From an uncultured Eubacteriaceae bacterium (GTDB lineage Bacteria; Bacillota; Clostridia; Oscillospirales; Acutalibacteraceae), in contig CALCVR010000112.1 in the NCBI GenBank assembly GCA_937905915.1, positions 1-8,033 of the forward strand: a stretch of 8,033 nucleotides of DNA. Direction: 5' to 3'. The notes under the pieces are model-generated. The model ran no database searches, was not told where the DNA came from, and saw nothing but the letters and a program-made list of their open reading frames with translations. Shown in pieces: positions 6,116 to 8,033 of the stretch. Numbering within the stretch: the first letter of the stretch is position 1; each line of letters opens with the position of its first letter. The translations under genes were made by a program, and so were the position numbers.

Positions 6116-7019
6116 CATAGATCCCCCTTGCATCGTGTTTCAAATGACGACGGATGGAAATAGCGCTGCCGATGGTACCAGTCAAGACGCCGGCTCCCAA
6201 AAAGATGAGGATGATGGGGAGGGCGACCTGGCTGAACGGGATCACGGTCAGACTAGGCATAATACCCTCCACCGCTCCGGCAGCCAAATAATAGAGATAC
6301 CATATAATCCCCGAGGACAAGGCGGCCGAGAAGAGGCCCAAGAACATGCCCTGTACCAAAAAGGGAATGGTGATAAAAGCATTGGTGGCGCCGACCGATT
6401 TCATAATGCTGATCTCCAGCCGGCGTACAAACATGGTGATTTTAACGGTGTTGGCGATGATGAAAAGCGAGACAATCACCAAGATACCGATGACCCAACC
6501 GCCGACATTGGAGACCACATTGCGCACATGGGTCATGGTTTCCGCCTCATCCCGGTTGCTGGCCACACTCTCGACCCCGGACATTCCCTTAATTTCATCC
6601 ACCGTTTGATCATAAAGGGAGAGATCTTTCACCGAAACCCGATAGGCATCGGGGAGAGGGTTGTCGTCTTTTAAACTTTCCAAAAGTTCAGCGTCATCGC
6701 CAAATGCCTCCAGCTGTTTTTGAAGCCCTTCCTCCTTGGAGACAAAGACACATGACTCAATGTTGTCCATTTTGGAAATATCCTCCCCCAATTGAGAGGT
6801 CTGTTGCTCAGAGACGCTGTCTTGGACATATACCATCGCGATATTCTGTTTTTCCAGCCACTGAAAGGCCTCGTCTATGTTGAGAACACACAGGAGAACG
6901 CTTCCTAACAGCAGGAGGCAAGCGGTTAACACGCCCACCGACGCCAGGGCCATGTTACGATTGACCCATACGCTGCGGAAGCCTTCCTTCACTAAGTACC
7001 GAAAATTACTGGCCTTCAT
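6105..7019 (-). CDS. ftsX: Cell division protein FtsX
   Basis: FtsX is the integral membrane half of the FtsEX ABC-type complex. It does not transport but transmits FtsE's ATP cycle to cell-wall hydrolases outside. The 304-residue product shows the family layout: a cytoplasmic N-terminus with FRYLVKEGFRSVWVNRNM, TM1 (about 22-46) and a large extracellular loop (47-165) rich in acidic residues that would dock the hydrolase. TM2 (about 170-195) follows, then a cytoplasmic VRRLEISIMKSVGATNAFI turn (198-216) typical of the MacB/FtsX superfamily, TM3 (216-247) and TM4 (262-288). The start is ATG 7019, set by AAGGAG at 7033-7028 with an 8-base spacer. The frame is open further upstream to 7109, but that part lies inside ftsE and has no such signal. 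The gene overlaps ftsE by 14 bases and the next gene by 11-14 bases, so the three are translated as one unit. Confidence 0.96.
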   Translation of the reverse strand: MKASNFRYLVKEGFRSVWVNRNMALASVGVLTACLLLLGSVLLCVLNIDEAFQWLEKQNIAMVYVQDSVSEQQTSQLGEDISKMDNIESCVFVSKEEGLQKQLEAFGDDAELLESLKDDNPLPDAYRVSVKDLSLYDQTVDEIKGMSGVESVASNRDEAETMTHVRNVVSNVGGWVIGILVIVSLFIIANTVKITMFVRRLEISIMKSVGATNAFITIPFLVQGMFLGLFSAALSSGIIWYLYYLAAGAVEGIMPSLTVIPFSQVALPIILIFLGAGVLTGTIGSAISIRRHLKHDARGIYDVI

Positions 7020-7692
7020 CCGACACGCTCCTTCCCGAATCGGAGACGATGGAGCCGTCTCGAATTTCAATGGTACGCCGGTCAAACCAATTGGCCAAAT
7101 CTCGCTCATGGGTGACCATCAGAATGGTGGTCCCCTTCCGATTGATCTCGTTGAGCAGCTCGATGATTTCAAAAGAGAGCTGCGGATCGATGTTGCCGGT
7201 AGGTTCATCGGCAACCAGAAGATCTGGGTTATTGACCAGCGCTCGGGCCAGGCCTACACGCTGCTGCTCACCGCCCGACAACTCTTTGGGTAAACAATGG
7301 GCTTTATCGGTCAAACCTACTTGGCTGAGCACATAGGGAACCCGTTTGCGGATCTGCCGGGTAGTCGCCCCGGTTACCCGCATGGCAAAAGCCACATTGT
7401 CGAATACCGTCATCTTAGGGATCAGGCGGAAATCCTGGAACACAATGCCCATGGTGCGCCTGAAATAGGGGACGTTTTTCTTTTTCATGGAGGAGAGTTT
7501 AAACCCATTGACCGTGATTTCGCCGGCATTGGGCACTTCCTCCCGGATAATCAGTTTTAAAAAAGTACTTTTGCCAGCGCCTGAAGCGCCTACGATAAAA
7601 ACAAATTCACCCTTTTGAATGGTGAGATTGATGTCCTTTAAAGCCACGGTGCCGTTATCGTACGTTTTGGAAACGCCTTTCAATTCAATCAT
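7006..7692 (-). CDS. ftsE: Cell division ATP-binding protein FtsE
   Basis: FtsE is the cytoplasmic ABC ATPase of the FtsEX complex and drives the conformational changes in FtsX that switch on septal or sidewall hydrolases. Its 228 residues equal the usual family length. All ATPase motifs are present: Walker A GASGAGKST (35-43), Q-loop Gln86 within VFQDFRLIPKMTVFDNVAF (the FQDFRLI form is characteristic of FtsE), signature LSGGEQQRV (138-146), Walker B LLVADEPTGNID (158-169) and the switch His195 in VTHERDL. The ATG at 7692 has GAGGT (7702-7698) 5-6 bases upstream. It is the first gene of the operon. I found no convincing promoter in the 120 bases between it and the terminator of the preceding regulator. 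Confidence 0.98.
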   Translation of the reverse strand: MIELKGVSKTYDNGTVALKDINLTIQKGEFVFIVGASGAGKSTFLKLIIREEVPNAGEITVNGFKLSSMKKKNVPYFRRTMGIVFQDFRLIPKMTVFDNVAFAMRVTGATTRQIRKRVPYVLSQVGLTDKAHCLPKELSGGEQQRVGLARALVNNPDLLVADEPTGNIDPQLSFEIIELLNEINRKGTTILMVTHERDLANWFDRRTIEIRDGSIVSDSGRSVSDEGQ

Positions 7693-7815
7693 GGATTACC
7701 TCGCTATTCGTTTCACAAAGGGATAGAGCTGTTTTTGAAGCAATCCCTATTCTTTGCAACTTCAGTCGGGTTTCCACACGCTACCTCAAACAACCGCCGG
7801 AACACTGCGGCAATC
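7693..7815 (-). other. Leader region of ftsE, no clear promoter
   Basis: This stretch separates the regulator's terminator from ftsE. On the minus strand it holds TTGCAA followed after 17 bases by AAAAAC, a poor -10 box. A hairpin AGGGAT (7748-7743) with ATCCCT (7724-7719) has an 18-base loop region in which GC/GC can also pair. The operon needs a promoter here or upstream, but none meets a reasonable standard by eye. Confidence 0.35.
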
Positions 7816-7856
7816 AAAAAGGAAAGCGCCCGAAAAAAGAAGCCGCAATCGGGCGC
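7816..7856 (-). terminator. Probable intrinsic terminator of the PucR-type regulator gene
   Basis: On the minus strand, GCGCCCGA (7856-7849) and TCGGGCGC (7833-7826) form a perfect 8-bp GC-rich stem with a 15-base loop. TTT, CC and TTTTT (7825-7816) follow. It starts 15 bases after the stop of the regulator. The loop is longer than usual and the T run is interrupted, so this is a good but not certain call. Confidence 0.7.
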
Positions 7857-7871
7857 CGCCGCAAAGTCGGA

Positions 7872-8033
7872 TTAATACTTGATGGGATTGGCCGTCAGGT
7901 ATTTTTTGACCATCAAAGCAACCTTGAATACAATGGCATGGTCAAATTCCCGCAAATCCAAGCCGGTAAGTTTCTTGATCTTCTCCAGACGATAGACCAG
8001 AGTATTGCGGTGGACAAATAATTTGCGTGAAGT
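7872..8033 (-). CDS. PucR/CdaR-type helix-turn-helix regulator, C-terminal fragment
   Basis: Only the last 53 residues and the TAA stop (7874-7872) lie in the window; the gene continues past the right edge. The visible part is the DNA-binding domain of PucR/CdaR-type regulators: KLFVHRNTLVYRLEKIKKLT followed by GLDLREFDHAIVFKVAL and a short helix to the C-terminus. The HRNTL.YRL recognition helix is the family hallmark. PucR and CdaR proteins are activators of purine or sugar-diacid use in the characterised cases, but many Firmicute members have unknown ligands. The sensory N-terminal region is outside the window, so no ligand can be proposed. Its own terminator separates it from ftsE, and nothing shows that it controls that operon. 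Confidence 0.9.
   Translation of the reverse strand, partial: TSRKLFVHRNTLVYRLEKIKKLTGLDLREFDHAIVFKVALMVKKYLTANPIKY

Noticed and set aside
6063..6674. Plus-strand open frame of 203 codons
   Set aside because: It is antisense to ftsX. It is His/Asp/Gly-rich in the way reverse frames of membrane proteins are, with no domain seen.
7020..7109. Longer N-terminus for FtsX starting at 7109
   Set aside because: The extra 30 residues do not look like FtsX, lie inside ftsE and lack the AAGGAG signal that marks ATG 7019.
1..8033. Mobile elements, CRISPR, defence or biosynthetic cluster
   Set aside because: No transposase, integrase, direct-repeat array, terminal repeats or foreign-looking gene was found; the content is conserved chromosomal genes.

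Overview
The window reads as an ordinary chromosomal block of a low-to-mid GC Gram-positive bacterium, most likely a Clostridia member of the Oscillospiraceae/Ruminococcaceae type. The reasons are the strong GGAGG-type ribosome binding sites, a perfect sigma-A promoter, U-tailed intrinsic terminators, the greA-lysS neighbourhood, and an ftsE-ftsX-peptidase-ctp cluster of the Firmicute kind. The taxonomic placement is inferred from protein style and gene order, not from a search. Every supported gene lies on the minus strand, so transcription runs from high to low coordinates. No mobile element, CRISPR array, tRNA or rRNA was seen.

Region by region, in transcription order. (1) 8033-7872: the C-terminal 53 residues of a PucR/CdaR-type helix-turn-helix regulator cut by the window edge, followed by a probable terminator at 7856-7816. 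(2) 7692-3361: a compact four-gene operon of ftsE (ABC ATPase), ftsX (membrane partner), a secreted coiled-coil M23 (LytM) peptidoglycan hydrolase and an S41 C-terminal processing protease. The first three genes overlap by 11-14 nt and the last gap is 19 nt. A strong terminator lies at 3330-3293. (3) 3212-2349: an uncharacterised 287-residue protein with a TTG start, a CxxC pair and a possible Rossmann-like segment. (4) 2352-2324: a perfect TTGACA-17-TATAAT promoter, whose -35 box contains the stop codon of the preceding gene. It is followed by a roughly 165-nt leader with stem-loops, then greA (2151-1678) and its terminator (1671-1634). (5) 1535 to the left edge: lysS, nearly or exactly complete.

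Functionally, the central operon is a cell-wall remodelling module. FtsE hydrolyses ATP in the cytoplasm and FtsX passes the conformational change across the membrane. The coiled-coil M23 enzyme is the expected extracellular client that cleaves septal peptidoglycan. The S41 protease could trim or remove that hydrolase or another envelope protein. greA (transcript-cleavage factor) and lysS (lysine charging) are housekeeping information-processing genes. The most notable points are the intact zinc-hydrolase site fused to an FtsX-type coiled coil, the long structured greA leader behind a consensus promoter, and the unidentified protein before greA.
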